From the NCBI GenBank assembly GCA_027576995.1, contig JANBQC010000063.1, forward strand, positions 1 through 64,000: a DNA stretch of 64,000 nucleotides, given 5' to 3'. Origin of the DNA: Dimargaris cristalligena (Eukaryota; Kickxellomycota; Dimargaritomycetes; Dimargaritales; Dimargaritaceae). The notes beneath the pieces were generated by a model, which saw only the letters and a program-made list of their open reading frames with translations, had not been told where the DNA came from and ran no database searches. The first letter of the stretch is position 1. The number at the start of each line of letters is the position of its first letter. The translations under genes and the position numbers were made by a program. Shown here piece after piece: positions 35,971 to 48,384 of this stretch.

Positions 35971-38900
35971 ATGCGTTCGACCGGATGCTATTGTCGGTCC
36001 CGACGATCGAATCCTAAGCTCCTAAGCTGGATTCAACCTCGACCACCTACCCGTGTTGCTCCGATGTACCAGATCGCCCGGTTTATGACCACCCTACCAC
36101 CCCATCGGTCCTGTCCCTGCGAGCACCGGCTATCCCTAGAACTACTGCCCCAGGCTCGGTTATTTCCGTTTCGGACGGTGCCCGCGATACCACTACTTAG
36201 CCACCCCCGGTTCGGCCAACCATCTCCACGATCCTCCCTAGCCAATTACCCCACCATTTTACCCCACCGAGTCCGAGGTACTTCAGTGTATTTGACTCGA
36301 CATGTGGCCTATTACCATACTTCGTCCGACGATCCCCCCGGACGCTATAGCGACGTGGCCAGTTTCTTTGATGCATTGATCAAGGACCTTCCGAAGGCCC
36401 ATATATCCGATCCCGCCAAAATTGCCGAAGTATGGGATGATTTCTTGTCTTTTTCCGCGATCCATTGGCAGGCCTACCAGAATTTCATTGATCCCGAAAT
36501 TCAGCAGGCCCACTTTGGTGCGTTGATCTGCAGTCAAAAACGGGCGGCCCCCGCTGAAGCCCGTACCCATATCATGCGGATACTCTATCTCATGCGCGAC
36601 CTGGGAGTACCCTTGACCAAATCCCATTACTCGGCCCTGCTCTACACCATTTGTCGAATGGGCCTAATGGCCGACGCCTTGGCACTCTTCCGAGAACTCC
36701 GGGTCGATGCGTCGGACAACGAGTTGCTGGGCTTCTACCATATTTTGCTGTACGGATTCGGCCTAAATCGAAATTTCAACGGGCTCATGGATACGTACTT
36801 TCAAGTCCTGCGCGACGGTCTGACCCCCCAGGCTCTCACTTACCACATTATGATCCGGTCATTTCAGTCCGAGCAAGACACTTTTCGGACGATTAGGATA
36901 TTCAATAGTATGATGAACTTGGGCATTCCCGCTAACCTGCTGATGGCCCGCAATATGGTATTTTTTCTGGTGGCTCAGCAAAAATACCAGGAGGCCCTCA
37001 TTGTTTTTGACTACTTTGCCCAGTACGAAACGGCATCAGCCGCGGCCACGACTGCAGTACCCGAACCTATCCCCCCTCCTGCTCCATCATCAGCTGAGTC
37101 GGATACTTCATCGGAACTGGGTCCCCGCCGCGATATCTACCTATTGACCGCCCTGCTCTACTGTACTCTCAAGACCCGCGATATTGAGCGGGCACGTCAG
37201 CTGTTTGCTCAAATTCAGATCCTGGCCCGGTCCAATCCAACCAACGCATCCTCTTCCTCAAATTCGACACTTTCTTCATTAGCATCTTCATCTCTATCGC
37301 CATCGTCAAAGTCATCACCGCCCCCGCCTCCACCTCCACCACGGCAGTCCAAACTCGAGTCCCTATCATTTAACGAATTCATTTCTTTATACATTTCCCG
37401 GGGCGAGACCGATCTAGCCCAGGAGTTATTCGCCGCTCTCACTGCGGAGGGCAAGCACCCCGATGCCCTCGCCTTGCTCCCCCTTTTGCGCATCTATATT
37501 GCCGACCGAGATTTGACGCGGGTCGGGGAGGTATTCCAGGTACTCCGACAGGTTCATCCCCAGTTAGATCAGTCCCTATCGGTCGCCTTGGCCCGGGCGT
37601 ATATGTCCCGGGGAAGTTCAGTAGACCTCCCGGAAACCACCGAAGCGGAGACCTCCACTTCCGATCTTGCCCAAATTTTTGTGCAACACCGATTGCCCAT
37701 GACCGTGGGCACATACCGGGTGCTTATGGAAGGCGCCGTCAGTCGGGCCGATATGGCCGATATGTTCCGGATTCTCCACTTTATGTACGAGCAGGGCCAC
37801 GTTATGAACCTGGAATTGACCGAACTCCTCATGCACTATCTGATGACGAACGGGTACCTCAACCTTACCAAGCCCCTCTACCGCTACATCATTGGCCCTG
37901 AAGATCCCGGGCCACCGGAGAGTGCCAATCACCCGGTGGCGGCCAAACCCACTCGCCGCATGTACCGGCTCCTTATCCACCAGTTCGCGGCGGCGGCGGA
38001 AATGCCCACGGCACTTAATCTTCTCCAAGACATGATAAACTTTGACCTCCAACCCACGGAAGATATTTTCCATATTATCATGCACGGTTACATCAACCAG
38101 TCCGAGCCTCACCTGGCCTTGGAGGTATTGCAAATCATGATCCGCCAGCCCTACTTCTCCAACGACGTGACGGATAACCACCCTAGTAACCTGAGCGCTC
38201 GTAAACTGCGATCACGGTACGTACCAGTAGATGCCGACTTGAGTTTCCTGGGTCTCGATACGTTTGCGGTGATGATTCGAGCCATCTGCCAGTTAGGCGA
38301 TATGGACGAAGCCAGTCGACTGGCCCATACCCCCTTTTCGTCTCGACGGGCTTTGAATCATGTGCTGCATGGATTTGTATCCCAACACCGACTGGTGGCC
38401 ACCCGACGTATTTTCCGAACCCTACTTCGTCGGGGGATGGAGCCGAACGCCCACACCTACTCGGGGCTTATGCAGGCGTCGAACCGATCGGAATCTCTGG
38501 GTGCTGCTCGGGCGATTTTTGAACACCTGGTTCGGAACGCGGTCCCACTCAATGCGGTCCTAATGACCAATTTCATCGTGGCCCATATTCCCGAGGGGGA
38601 TGTCAAGGGGGCCGAGTGGGTGTTTGATCAAATGAAGATCCAGCACCATATTGAGGTGGACCCCCTCGCCTACATTGCCATGCTACGAGTCTACCGCCAA
38701 GCGGGAAAGCCCGTGTCCAGTGTCCGGGTTTGGGAGGAGCTCATCACCCGCTACCCTATTCAACGGGACGCCAAAACCCTCCACCTGTACCCTAACCGGT
38801 ACCATATGCAGGCCTTCTCCTGGCTTATTCGGTCCTTCTACCCTGTGGCCGCTTTAAAAGCCGGCACTGCCAAGGCGGAGTACGCCTATTCTAAACTACT

Positions 38901-39816
38901 GGCGGCGTCCAATGAGGACCTCTGGTGGCCCGAGGATGAGCAGGGCGCCTATGAGAAACCCCCTCCCTCCCCGGTGACGGATGACCTGCACCAGTATGCT
39001 GACCACATTCTCCGCCGCTTAGCCACTCCCTTTATCCGAGATGGACTCAAGCAGCGCCGTCTGCGTAAAGGGGAAAGTTCCCAGAATCGCTGGATGCAAA
39101 AACGCGAAGAAGCCCGGCGACTTCTGGGGTATTCGTCGAAATACACCTCATACTCAGCGGAGGACCCAACACTAGCTCTACCCTATCTCTACAGCCGCCT
39201 GTCCACGCTATGGAATTCGTTGGCGGGCGTGAATTTCCCCTTCAGCCATTTGCATTACAACGAATATTTCTTGGCCCTGGTGTACGGGTATCGGATTGAC
39301 GAGGCCCTGGACTTGATTGCCGGTGCCCAAATCTACGTGATTGGGTTTGAACCCCAGGTCACCGAGGAACCTGTCAATTATACCGAAGCGATTGAACTTC
39401 GCGACGGACCGGCCGGTCCCCGGTTCGTGTCACCCAGTCCACAGGACGAGAGGGATTACCCGGAGGCGTCGTCGTCGGAGTCCTACGACGCGGAGGAAGA
39501 CCAGGGAGAGCATGAAGAGGGTGATCATCACCCAACCTCCGTCGAAGAATTCACCCAGACGAATACTCGGGCCTACGCAGAGCCGGTTGAAGACGAGCCG
39601 ACCGGGCCTATAGTGGTGGCGGACTGGAGTTACGAGTCCCCCGCCGTGGCGCCCCTCGATCCCCAGCGACCCCAACAATTCCGACAGGAAATTAATCGTC
39701 CCGTGCCGCTCTATGTCTCCCCTATACCGGAGAACCAGGGCCAGCCGGGGAAGAATACGCCGGTTTCGGATAGGACAACAGCCACGCCCCCTTCGGGCCA
39801 GCAATATGACACCACC

Positions 39817-39861
<45 letters not shown>

Positions 39862-40113
39862 GATTCTCCGATGGAAAATGGTTCCACCTCCTCATCGTCA
39901 TCGTCGGCGCATTCCACTGAGCACCCCCCTCAGGCGGCCGATAACCCTCGGAGCCGTCCGCAGTTTATTTACTTTTATCCGATTGCCCTCGAGTCATTTT
40001 TCGCGGTGCTGAAGATTCTAGAACAGTTTTCGCTGTATGAAGATCGGGTGGCCCAGTGGATAACTCGCATGTATAATGAGCACCCCGAATTGTTTAGACC
40101 CCCAAGAGATTAA
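35971..40113 (+). CDS. Large pentatricopeptide repeat (PPR) protein, probably mitochondrial, 1380 aa
   Basis: Single-exon gene, unlike most neighbours. The first 110 residues are rich in Arg, Ser and Pro with almost no acid (MRSTGCYCRSRR onward), a likely mitochondrial presequence. From about residue 215 to 930 there are about 16 helical-hairpin repeats of PPR type, for example HYSALLYTICRMGLMADALA, TYHIMIRSFQSEQDTFRTI, TYRVLMEGAVSRADMADMF and TYSGLMQASNRSESLGAAR. A Ser/Pro low-complexity insert (residues about 417-455) splits the array. The C-terminal third is acidic with poly-Pro and poly-Ser runs coded by CCA and TCA repeats, ending in a helical segment (FYPIALESFFAVLKILEQF). PPR proteins bind organellar RNA and act in processing, stability or translation of mitochondrial transcripts. 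The specific target cannot be read from the sequence. An alternative start at Met32 (MYQIARFMTT) would still leave a presequence-like lead. Confidence 0.88.
39811..39860 (+). repeat. CCA/TCA triplet repeat inside the PPR coding region
   Basis: CCA units followed by about ten TCA units code for a poly-Pro then poly-Ser run. The length is a multiple of three and the frame stays open. Likely length-variable between strains. Confidence 0.8.
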
Positions 40114-40762
40114 AATAAATATATATATAGGTCGCTGCACATTCACACCCACATGTTCATGTAAGTGTTAGTATATATGTATGAATGTGTATGTGTGTGA
40201 GGAATGTGACTGCTGTTGCGTGCATGCGAAGGATTTCGGTTTATTTTTGCCCTGTTATATTATGGTCTTTGCGAAATCTACCTTCGTTATTATTGCTGCA
40301 TTCTATTATGGCTTTATAGAGTTCAATAAAAATATAATACCTGGCATACTTCTCCCTCTCACCAATATAGGGATCACTAAGTTATGGCCTATTCAACAAT
40401 GGGGTGTCATTTCAGAATCTATGCTGATAAAGTATTGGGATGGGAGCGGGACAGTTGGTTGAAGATGGGGTGTTCGTATATCGGATAATCGAAACCTACT
40501 CAATCTTAATCCGCTTGCCGCTTGAACTAACCGAGCATTCAGGGATAGTGAATCCCCCTACAATAGAGATTAAAGCTAATCGTTGAATTTCAATTTGGAG
40601 GGGATTTTATTGAGCAATGACATAAATGGGAAGAAGGGGTATTGTATAAATGGTAATGATTGAGTGTAGAATGGTGGGAGATAAAAATAAACAGGTGTTC
40701 ATCCCATGTACTGTGAAAAGGTGGATCCGTGACCACAGGAAGGGGAAAAGGAGTCAGGTACT
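40114..40762. other. Convergent 3' region of the PPR and P5CDH genes
   Basis: 650 bp with TGTG/TATG-rich DNA just after the PPR stop and an AATAAAA on the minus strand (40604-40610) about 155 bp downstream of the P5CDH stop, a possible polyadenylation signal. No gene seen. Confidence 0.5.
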
Positions 40763-42415
40763 TTAGTCCTTCAGGTTGTGCGGGTACATAAAGTCCTCAA
40801 TGGGGACAAAAGTCTCCTTCACTGAACGTGGGCTCACGAAGCGGTAGAGGAGGTTAGAGCTACCCGCCTTGTCGTTGGTGCCGGAGTTACGGGCACCACC
40901 AAAGGACTGCTGGCCCACCACGGCACCGGTACACTTATCGTTGATGTAGAAGTTACCAGCGGTATTGCGGAGTTTGTTGGTGGCGTAGACCACAGCTTGA
41001 CGGTCATTGGCAAAGACCGCGCCGGTCAGACCGTAGGTGCCGGTCTCGTTGATCATTTGGATGGTGGACTGCCACTCGGCATCGGGGTAGACGTAGATGG
41101 TGACGACGGGTCCGAAAATTTCCTCCACCATGGTCTTGGTGTGAGGGTTGGTGGTGACAATGACGGTGGGTTGGATGAAGTAGCCCTTGCTGTCATCGTA
41201 CGTGCCACCGGCGATAATCTCGCAGTCGGAGGCGGACCGGGCGTGCTCAATAAAGCCCTTGATTTTATCGAAGGCGACCTGGTTGATGACCGCGGTCATG
41301 AAATGGCTGAAGTCGTCGACATCACCCACGGTGATCTTGGCGTGCTCGGCCAGCAGGTGGGTTTTGAATTCCGGCCAGCGGGAGGCGGGTACGTAGCAGC
41401 GGGAACAGGCCGAGCACTTCTGGCCCTGGTACTCAAAGGCGGCCCGGATGGTCTGGAGGGCGGTGCTGCGCACGGGGGCCGAATTGTGAATTAGGTGGAA
41501 GTTCTTGCCACCGGTTTCACCGACAATGCGGGGGTAGGACCGGTAGCTGTCGATGTTCTGGGCAATGGTCTTCCACAGGCCCTTGAATACGTGGGTACTG
41601 CCGGTGAAGTGTAGGGCGGCAAAGTCGGGGTGGGCAAAAACCTGCTGGGCCATTTCGGCAGCAGGGCCGGGCACAAACTGGATCACACCGGCGGGGAGGC
41701 CGGCCTCGACCAGAATCTCGTAGATAAAGTAGTTGGACAAAGTGGCGGCGGGGGAGGGCTTCCAGACCACGACGTTACCCATCAGGGCGGGGGCGCCACA
41801 AAGATTGGCGGCAATGGCAGTGAAATTGAACGGAGAGACAGCGAAGACGAATCCCTCTAGCGGGCGGTACTCCACGTGGTTCCAGGTGCCGGGGGTGTTG
41901 GCGGCGGGCTGGTGGGCGTAAACTTCTTGGGCGAACTTGCAGTTGAACCGCAAAAAGTCACAGGCTTCAGCGGCGGCGTCAATCTCGGCCTGCCAGGCGT
42001 TCTTGCCCTGGCCCAGCATAGTGGCGGCCATGACCTTGTAGCGGTATTTGGTGGCTAGCAAGTCGGCGGCCCGCAGCATAATGGCGGTGCGGTCGTAGAC
42101 GGGCATGGCCTCCCAGGCCTCCTTGGCCCGCAGGGCACCGTCGATGGCACGGGTGACCAGTTTCGGGTCGGTGGCGTTATGGTAGCGGCAGAGTACTACT
42201 TGGTGGTCGCAGGCGACACGCTGCTCCTCAATGTGACCGGTCTTGATTTCCTCGCCGTCAATGACAATGGGCACTTCATAGGGGGCCTGGGAACGAATTT
42301 CCTGGAGGGCCTCCTGGAGCAAACGACGCTCGGTGCTCCCAGGGGCGTAGTGTAGCATGGGCTCATTGACAATGTCGGGGAGCTTGACGATAGCGAGCTG
42401 TGGGGCGGGGTTCAT
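40763..42415 (-). CDS. PUT2: Delta-1-pyrroline-5-carboxylate dehydrogenase
   Basis: Single-exon gene of 550 aa. The enzyme oxidises glutamate semialdehyde (from proline catabolism) to glutamate with NAD+, normally in mitochondria. It is an aldehyde dehydrogenase with the P5CDH-specific blocks: VNEPML near the start, GQGKNAWQAEIDAAAE, YRPLEGFVFAVSPFNFTAI, the general-base Glu300 in VGETGGKNF, the catalytic Cys334 in YQGQKCSACSR, EEIFGPVVTIYVYP, YGLTGAVFANDRQAV, NFYINDKCTGAVVGQQSFGGARNSGTNDKAG and SPRSVKETF. The N-terminus starts only about 15 residues before the conserved NEP motif and has no basic presequence. The ATG sits in a good context (GCCACCATG) with an in-frame stop (TAA) just upstream, so the missing presequence is not a start-site error unless an upstream exon exists. 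It is transcribed towards the PPR gene. Confidence 0.96.
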   Translation of the reverse strand: MNPAPQLAIVKLPDIVNEPMLHYAPGSTERRLLQEALQEIRSQAPYEVPIVIDGEEIKTGHIEEQRVACDHQVVLCRYHNATDPKLVTRAIDGALRAKEAWEAMPVYDRTAIMLRAADLLATKYRYKVMAATMLGQGKNAWQAEIDAAAEACDFLRFNCKFAQEVYAHQPAANTPGTWNHVEYRPLEGFVFAVSPFNFTAIAANLCGAPALMGNVVVWKPSPAATLSNYFIYEILVEAGLPAGVIQFVPGPAAEMAQQVFAHPDFAALHFTGSTHVFKGLWKTIAQNIDSYRSYPRIVGETGGKNFHLIHNSAPVRSTALQTIRAAFEYQGQKCSACSRCYVPASRWPEFKTHLLAEHAKITVGDVDDFSHFMTAVINQVAFDKIKGFIEHARSASDCEIIAGGTYDDSKGYFIQPTVIVTTNPHTKTMVEEIFGPVVTIYVYPDAEWQSTIQMINETGTYGLTGAVFANDRQAVVYATNKLRNTAGNFYINDKCTGAVVGQQSFGGARNSGTNDKAGSSNLLYRFVSPRSVKETFVPIEDFMYPHNLKD

Positions 42416-45146
42416 GGTGGCGAGTTATAATAAGGTGGTGGGGAGAGAGTATGGGATGAGCAACGGGTGGGGGGGAGAGAAATACACGGAGAGTAGAGAA
42501 GTCACACGGCAACCTCAGCGGTGGAACTAGAGGTGATTAATGCGAGGTGATGAAGGAAGGGGAGGGGGGAATTAAAGCAGAGAAGGAGCCCTACAGACGA
42601 GGGGAACGGGGGGTTATATATACCCACGGAGAATCGGAAGCCTGGACGGGCTTTGTTGCAGGGGGTGCACTTTGGCGGGGAGATCGGCCTGGGCGGGTGG
42701 TTCTGTGACTGGGCTTTTGGCGGCGGGAGGATTCAGATCGGCCCAGTCACGCTGGCGAGGAATTCCACCCGGCTAAGCAGTCCCCCTCTCTCCTCCTGAC
42801 CCTTCTTTTTCCGTTGATTTCGAACGATAAGCCGGTCGTACGTAATAGCCGCGGTCCCCGCACCAATCGGATGATGTGTGCCCGGCTATATTCCCTTTGA
42901 TGACCCATCTCTTCCCGGTGCCTCTCACTCTCCCGCCATTCCGTCGCATACTCAACTATCTGATGCACCTGCCCAATGTTCGCACACTCCATGGAATCAT
43001 ATACACACTAATATAAGCACCCTTCCAAATACTGACCCGCAGGTGCACGTCATTAATAACAGCGGACTAACCCCGCTCTCACGTATCCGAAACTGAAACC
43101 CCGGATCAGCTTGAGCTGTTCCTGTTTCATTAGCCATTCCGCGCAATAACCACCATCCCTTGGCAACTGAACCAATGGCTGTTAGTCGCTTGATCACGCT
43201 TGGGCCACCAGTCCATCGGTAAACAACAACCCCTGTCACCGAAAGGTCGCCCACCAACCCCCTCATCCCCTACACCCAGAGCAATAAGGGGGGGGTCTAC
43301 CTCCAAGACCCGCACATCCCGCGAATCTAATAGGACAGGCCATCACCTGTTTTTTCATCCCATATGACCCGGTTCTTAGTGGCTATACTGACCCGTATTA
43401 GCCATTGTGTTTTGCTGGTGGGTCATCTGAATAGGAAAATCTATAAAGGGTTCCGCAACCTATTATGGTCCCTTGGCAAGTCCCTCATGTGCTATAAGGG
43501 ATACCAAAAATGCTTAGAATCCAGACCCAGTCATTCAATTACCGAGTATCCGCATCCCTCTAACCACAAATACAATGTCCAAGTTAGAGATCAGGTCCCC
43601 ATTCCATTTTTGGTAGAATTAAGTATACTGTCTATTCTAAGTTTAGGTTAAAAGTCTTATCATTTAGTGTGTGAGTTAAGTCTGCGATGGGCTTATGGGT
43701 CGCTGCCGTATGGCATCGACTATAAATACACCAGTTCAATAAGAGGGTCGGGCTATAGTGTCCATCGTGAGCTGATAAATAGCAGGCCTATTTATAATGG
43801 AATGCAAAGGAAAGGACTACGCTCCTCACCCTGTCCTCTGCCGCTGTCAAGAAGAGCTATGGGGAAACAAAGCACACAGCTATTACGAAAAGGATGGCTG
43901 CTAGGGATATAGGCTAATGTCTAAATAAATAGGGTTAATGTAATAATTATGTCATTTTAGGTTATACTGTTCAATAGCTCAGACGTGATCGCTCACCCAG
44001 CATACCTAAAAAAATAGTACAGATCTACCTATTGTATGGCAGTGATGGAGAGGGGGTATTCAATGTGGGAGGGGCAAGTTTACCATTAGCTAGCCAAGTG
44101 AGTGAATCGCGTAATCCATTTTTTTTTTGGCGTGGTACCAGGCATTCTACATATATATATATATGTACGGCCGAGCATTATCCCACATTTTAGATGCCAG
44201 GGGTTCGATTCTTGTTTAACTAACGGGAGAATTGATTTAGTACACTGAAGGCGGCATTTTATCATGTGAGTTACTTGATGAAACCATTACATCGCACTAC
44301 CCCTTTGCTGCTATTTGTCCATACCCAACCGCTTATCCCTTTAATTTTCCCGAAAGATCAAATTGATTTAGGTAAGAAAACATTTAATTTGAACTTCATA
44401 GATGTATATTGCCTGTAAGTGAGAGACATCAATCTCGCAATTTGACCATCAGTTGCGATGCTATTGTGAAAGCAGCTCTTTGTGACAAAAGCACACGATA
44501 TACTACATTCCCCGAATTTTAATCAAGACATAGGTCTTTACAGTTTGCGGCGCCGTTTTTTTAAGCGACCATGGCTGGATTTTATAGCCCTTCGATCTGG
44601 ACACACCCGTGTCTAAATTATCACCTCCCTTCATGGTTGATAGATACAACAAGCCACCATGCTCACATGTCCCCTTTGTAACACCCAGTGAGCTATGCCA
44701 CTTACTAATCCACCCCAGTAGCCCCAAACGTATCATGCCAATTCTCCTGACTGAAATATATGTCCGGAAAAATACCTGCAGATAAGTTAATGTCGGGTCT
44801 ACAATTTGGGATAGTATATCGCAGGCGGTCTTATTTAATCAGCCCTGTGATTCTATGGTACAACAGTTTTATCAGTCCATCTGACTAGTCCTTCACAGAT
44901 GCTGCCTTCATTGAACTAGCCAACGGGTTAGCCTTGGGCTGGCCTACCTAGAACAAGTATCTAGTCAGTCCCACATGGGCTATCATACTGTAATGATTAT
45001 GGTCTTATTTAAACCCGGCCGGGCACCCATACTATTGCCTAAAATCGACATTGCCGAGTTTTTCATTTTCATTTTTCTGTTTCATTATTTATCCCTGTCC
45101 AACCCCTGATTTCAGCTGTAGTCGCACTCTTCTTTACCAATCTACG
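42416..45146. other. Divergent intergenic region of P5CDH and the F-box gene
   Basis: 2.7 kb. The P5CDH promoter side is C/T-rich on the minus strand. The middle holds short open frames without family likeness, and a (TA)n run at about 44150-44166. A short TTCGATTC motif near 44203 is not part of a tRNA fold. Confidence 0.5.
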
Positions 45147-46532
45147 ATGAGGGCTACGCCCCCCCCATCGCAGACTGTCCAAGGCGACGTCGACCCCTCC
45201 ACTCCGCACTTTCCGCTTCCGGATCTTTTCACCCCCGGCCATAACCACTTGGGGCAGCGGGTTATCCGCCACCTTAACAACCGGGAGCAAATGAACCTTT
45301 CGGAAGTCTGTCGCTCGCTTCACCATGGTGTAGGCCAGCATTTTTCCTTGTCCGTTAATGGATACCTGCGGAATATACGCCCCTCTAAATTCCGATCGTT
45401 CGTTGCTCGCTACGACCCAAGCTTTCGGCGACTCTCTCTGTCCAGTTGGGATTTAACCACCCAATCTAATGACAATGTCTGTGCCATTGGTCTCACGCAG
45501 ATCATGCCTTTGCAGGTGGATACACTAGAGTTCACTATTTGTCTATACTCGAGTTGGCGTGCAGTTGCTCACCACCTCGAGCACGTGCCTTGTCCCCCCC
45601 GGATGTTAAGACTGACTGTTAAGCGGAGTGAAGAAATGTCGGACGAAGATTTCCTCAATTTCTTGGATCAATACTGGTCATCGGACACGTTTTGTGACAA
45701 AGTAAGTCGGATCCAGGGTCTTCACCTGTATTTCCCCGACGGCCGGGTTAGCTCTAGGGTTATGCGAAAGATTTTGCGGCCGTTTACGAGACTCCGCAAG
45801 TTGGGTATCCGTGTCCCTGACATAGCCAAGGGGATCTACCGGGCGCTGACGCGCGACTATTCCCAAGTAACTCATTTGAGGTTGGAGACCGGTCCCTGGA
45901 ATTTATTCCATTTTTTTTCTCTTCGTCCTGCCATCACTCTCAATCTGGTTTCAATTCACCTGGACTGTGGGAATCTCCCTGGAAATATGTTAAGTCTGGC
46001 CCGTATATCGGCCGTGAATTACTCTCGCTTAACGCACCTCTCCCTTACATTTACATACCCAACTAACCATAATTATTTCCCCGGAAATTGGTCGGGGTTT
46101 TTGCAACTCATTGGCCAACCCTGGCCCCGCATTAAATCGCTCGCGCTGAAGGGGTGTATCTTAAGTAATAGAATTCCATTTCGCATTATTCTTAACTTCC
46201 CTCGTCTTCGCGAGCTTAGACTGGTTAAGTGTTTACCTTTTAGCCCAACTTATTATTTAGTACTGGCCAAATGCCCCAACTTGCGCTCCCTATATATAGG
46301 AAGGGTGCCGGCGACCACCAGCTGTTCATTATTTTCCCACATCACCCACAATACCACGCTTTCATTACTCGAATTACATTCCACTATCTGCGACTGGGAA
46401 ATGTTGATACATATTGTTTCGCGGCTCTCTAATCTTCAAGAACTGAGAGTCCGGGTACAATCCATTGACTTAGTGGCTCGTTTTAATCGGCTGTATCCTC
46501 ACATTGTTCTTAAGACCATAAAAAATCAATAA
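45147..46532 (+). CDS. F-box/leucine-rich-repeat protein, 461 aa
   Basis: The frame is open for 32 codons upstream but the first ATG is at 45147, taken as the start. Residues about 20-65 form a degenerate F-box (LFTPGHNHLGQRVIRHLNN, then MNLSEVCRSLHHGV). The rest holds about ten irregular leucine-rich repeats, seen as RIQGLHLYFP, RLRKLGIRVP, QVTHLRLETG, RLTHLSLTFT, RIKSLALKGC, RLRELRLVKC, NLRSLYIGRV and NLQELRVRV. In known family members the F-box binds Skp1 in an SCF ubiquitin ligase while the LRRs pick substrates. Codon use is less GC-biased than in the housekeeping genes, which suits a fast-evolving family. Substrate unknown. A GTAAGT at 45701 lies in the open frame and is read here as coding. 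Confidence 0.75.
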   Translation: MRATPPPSQTVQGDVDPSTPHFPLPDLFTPGHNHLGQRVIRHLNNREQMNLSEVCRSLHHGVGQHFSLSVNGYLRNIRPSKFRSFVARYDPSFRRLSLSSWDLTTQSNDNVCAIGLTQIMPLQVDTLEFTICLYSSWRAVAHHLEHVPCPPRMLRLTVKRSEEMSDEDFLNFLDQYWSSDTFCDKVSRIQGLHLYFPDGRVSSRVMRKILRPFTRLRKLGIRVPDIAKGIYRALTRDYSQVTHLRLETGPWNLFHFFSLRPAITLNLVSIHLDCGNLPGNMLSLARISAVNYSRLTHLSLTFTYPTNHNYFPGNWSGFLQLIGQPWPRIKSLALKGCILSNRIPFRIILNFPRLRELRLVKCLPFSPTYYLVLAKCPNLRSLYIGRVPATTSCSLFSHITHNTTLSLLELHSTICDWEMLIHIVSRLSNLQELRVRVQSIDLVARFNRLYPHIVLKTIKNQ

Positions 46533-48384
46533 TAAAATAGCAGTGCGAACTATTTTACCATGTATATCTTACGTAATTATCGCACTGGTAATACTGGTCT
46601 CCTGGATTGACCTGCCGAACCTTGGGCTGTCGTAATGAATTATTCAGTGGTGGTTCACCGAATGTTCCGTCGAATACCGAGCGATTCTGATCAGCACCCC
46701 ATCCCAGGTAACCCATTAAGTTGCCCAAAACTCAAACCAAGGTCCCGCCCGGGCATCCACTTCCTGCTATCTGTTTCTCAGTATATATATAGATGTATAT
46801 ACCCTAATGAGTACCATTAGAACCAACCATGTATGTCCGACGTTTGCACACTCTCATTTTATATATTTACCCTCTTCCATTGCTCCACGATTAGGCGTCG
46901 TCGTACAAATCGACACCCCTACTCAAGACTAATAGAGCCCTGGTAGACTGGCGTCCCTTGTTGAGTAGACTGCTATCCAACGAAGTCTAGTGTGGTTAGC
47001 TATTGTTCCAGTTGGTAGAATCTTTGCAAATAGGTAATTGAATGATTAGACTGATCCTGAATGGGGTTAGCAAGAATGAGAGTTGTGTACGACATGGTCA
47101 TTCACAGCGAATAGTTAAAATATAAATGAATCTACTAGATTAGAGTTTGCACGTACATTTCGTTTGAATTTTTGAGCTGTATAGCCACGTCCTCGTATAC
47201 TACTCTATAAAAAATAGTATACGAAGAGAAGGAAACAAGGGGTCTGTTAAAATGGGTGGGTACCAAAGCCTGGCAGGCGGGTCAGTCACCTGAATGATAA
47301 ATGGGCTTAGGTTTATTATTATCCTTGATAACTCAATTTCCAACGGCAATTCAGTTTTGCGGGCCGCTGTTATATAGTGGATGTCGAATGTTGCACAATT
47401 CACACTCACTTGGGATTTTTTGATACGCCTTACGACGTTTATCCAGGGGCAACTCATTGATGACAATATGTATAGCATTTTTTATTGTATACTTAGGTTA
47501 CACTATTTTCAGTATTGTAATCCTACGTCTACTTCCTCGTTGCGAAATTGAAATATCGTCTGACAAGAAATATTTATAACGTTAATATCCTTGGCCACAT
47601 CCGCTGCTGTTTCTAAACCTGCCGGCTAGCTTTTTCACCCCCGCATTGGGCATAGCAGCTCAATATCAGGTAGCTCCGTCTACACCACTTTTATCTTGTA
47701 GATTGGGGTTATTTACTCTAACCCTTCATTACCTAAATCCTGCTAGAATATCATTGCCTGAGGAACTGGGGAATCTGCTCTAGCCGTGTCAGCCAATGAG
47801 GAAGTACGGTTAGACGCTTCCTTCGCTTAGCCGAATATCTTCTTTATTTCTATTCAGAAATCTTGTGCTGGGAAAAAATCAACTTTCTCTGGTTGTCGGG
47901 TCATCCGGAGTCCTGCATTTCCCGCCTCTTCATTATGAGGCTATTCTCTTGTTCAGCAGTGGCGCTCTTTGGACGAGGGGCTCCACCGATTAGTCGCCGC
48001 CTCCAAAACGCCATTGTATTCCATTTTGTTAATGGCAGTTTATCAGTCACCGGGATCCAGCGAATCCGGTTCTTCCCGAAGGGATACTACTGCCAGCTCC
48101 TGGTCCGATGTTCACATGTGTAGGCCCAGCGATGGCCATGAAGTTAAAGTCGAAATTGGCTAAAGTTGAGCGACCGCCCTGAATTCATTAATGTGTACTT
48201 ATTCCAACAGATGAAACACGCCCTGGCTATGCTTCCAATCTACTGAATTATTCCTTAAAAATTATTCGATCGCCTGTTTGTTTATAGCCCAATGTTTAAT
48301 AATGGATTATCCGGAAATTTAGTGCAACCATATGGTTATAGTGATCATTTTTATCAACCCATTGAGGTCTATATAATACCATTT
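46533..48384. other. Intergenic region with possible F-box relic
   Basis: No solid gene. On the minus strand at 47290-47400 a frame reads TELPLEIELSRIIINLSPF, which resembles an F-box first helix, and at 47150-47210 another reads VVYEDVAIQLKNSNEMYVQ. The two are in different frames and the intron between them does not fit in phase, so I read them at best as remains of an F-box gene. Confidence 0.3.

Noticed and set aside
39713..40012. Poly-His frame over the CCA/TCA repeat
   Set aside because: It is another reading frame of the triplet repeat inside the PPR gene, whose own frame continues through it.
44190..44225. TTCGATTC motif resembling a tRNA T-loop
   Set aside because: The flanking bases do not form a T stem or an acceptor stem, and no D or anticodon arm lies upstream.
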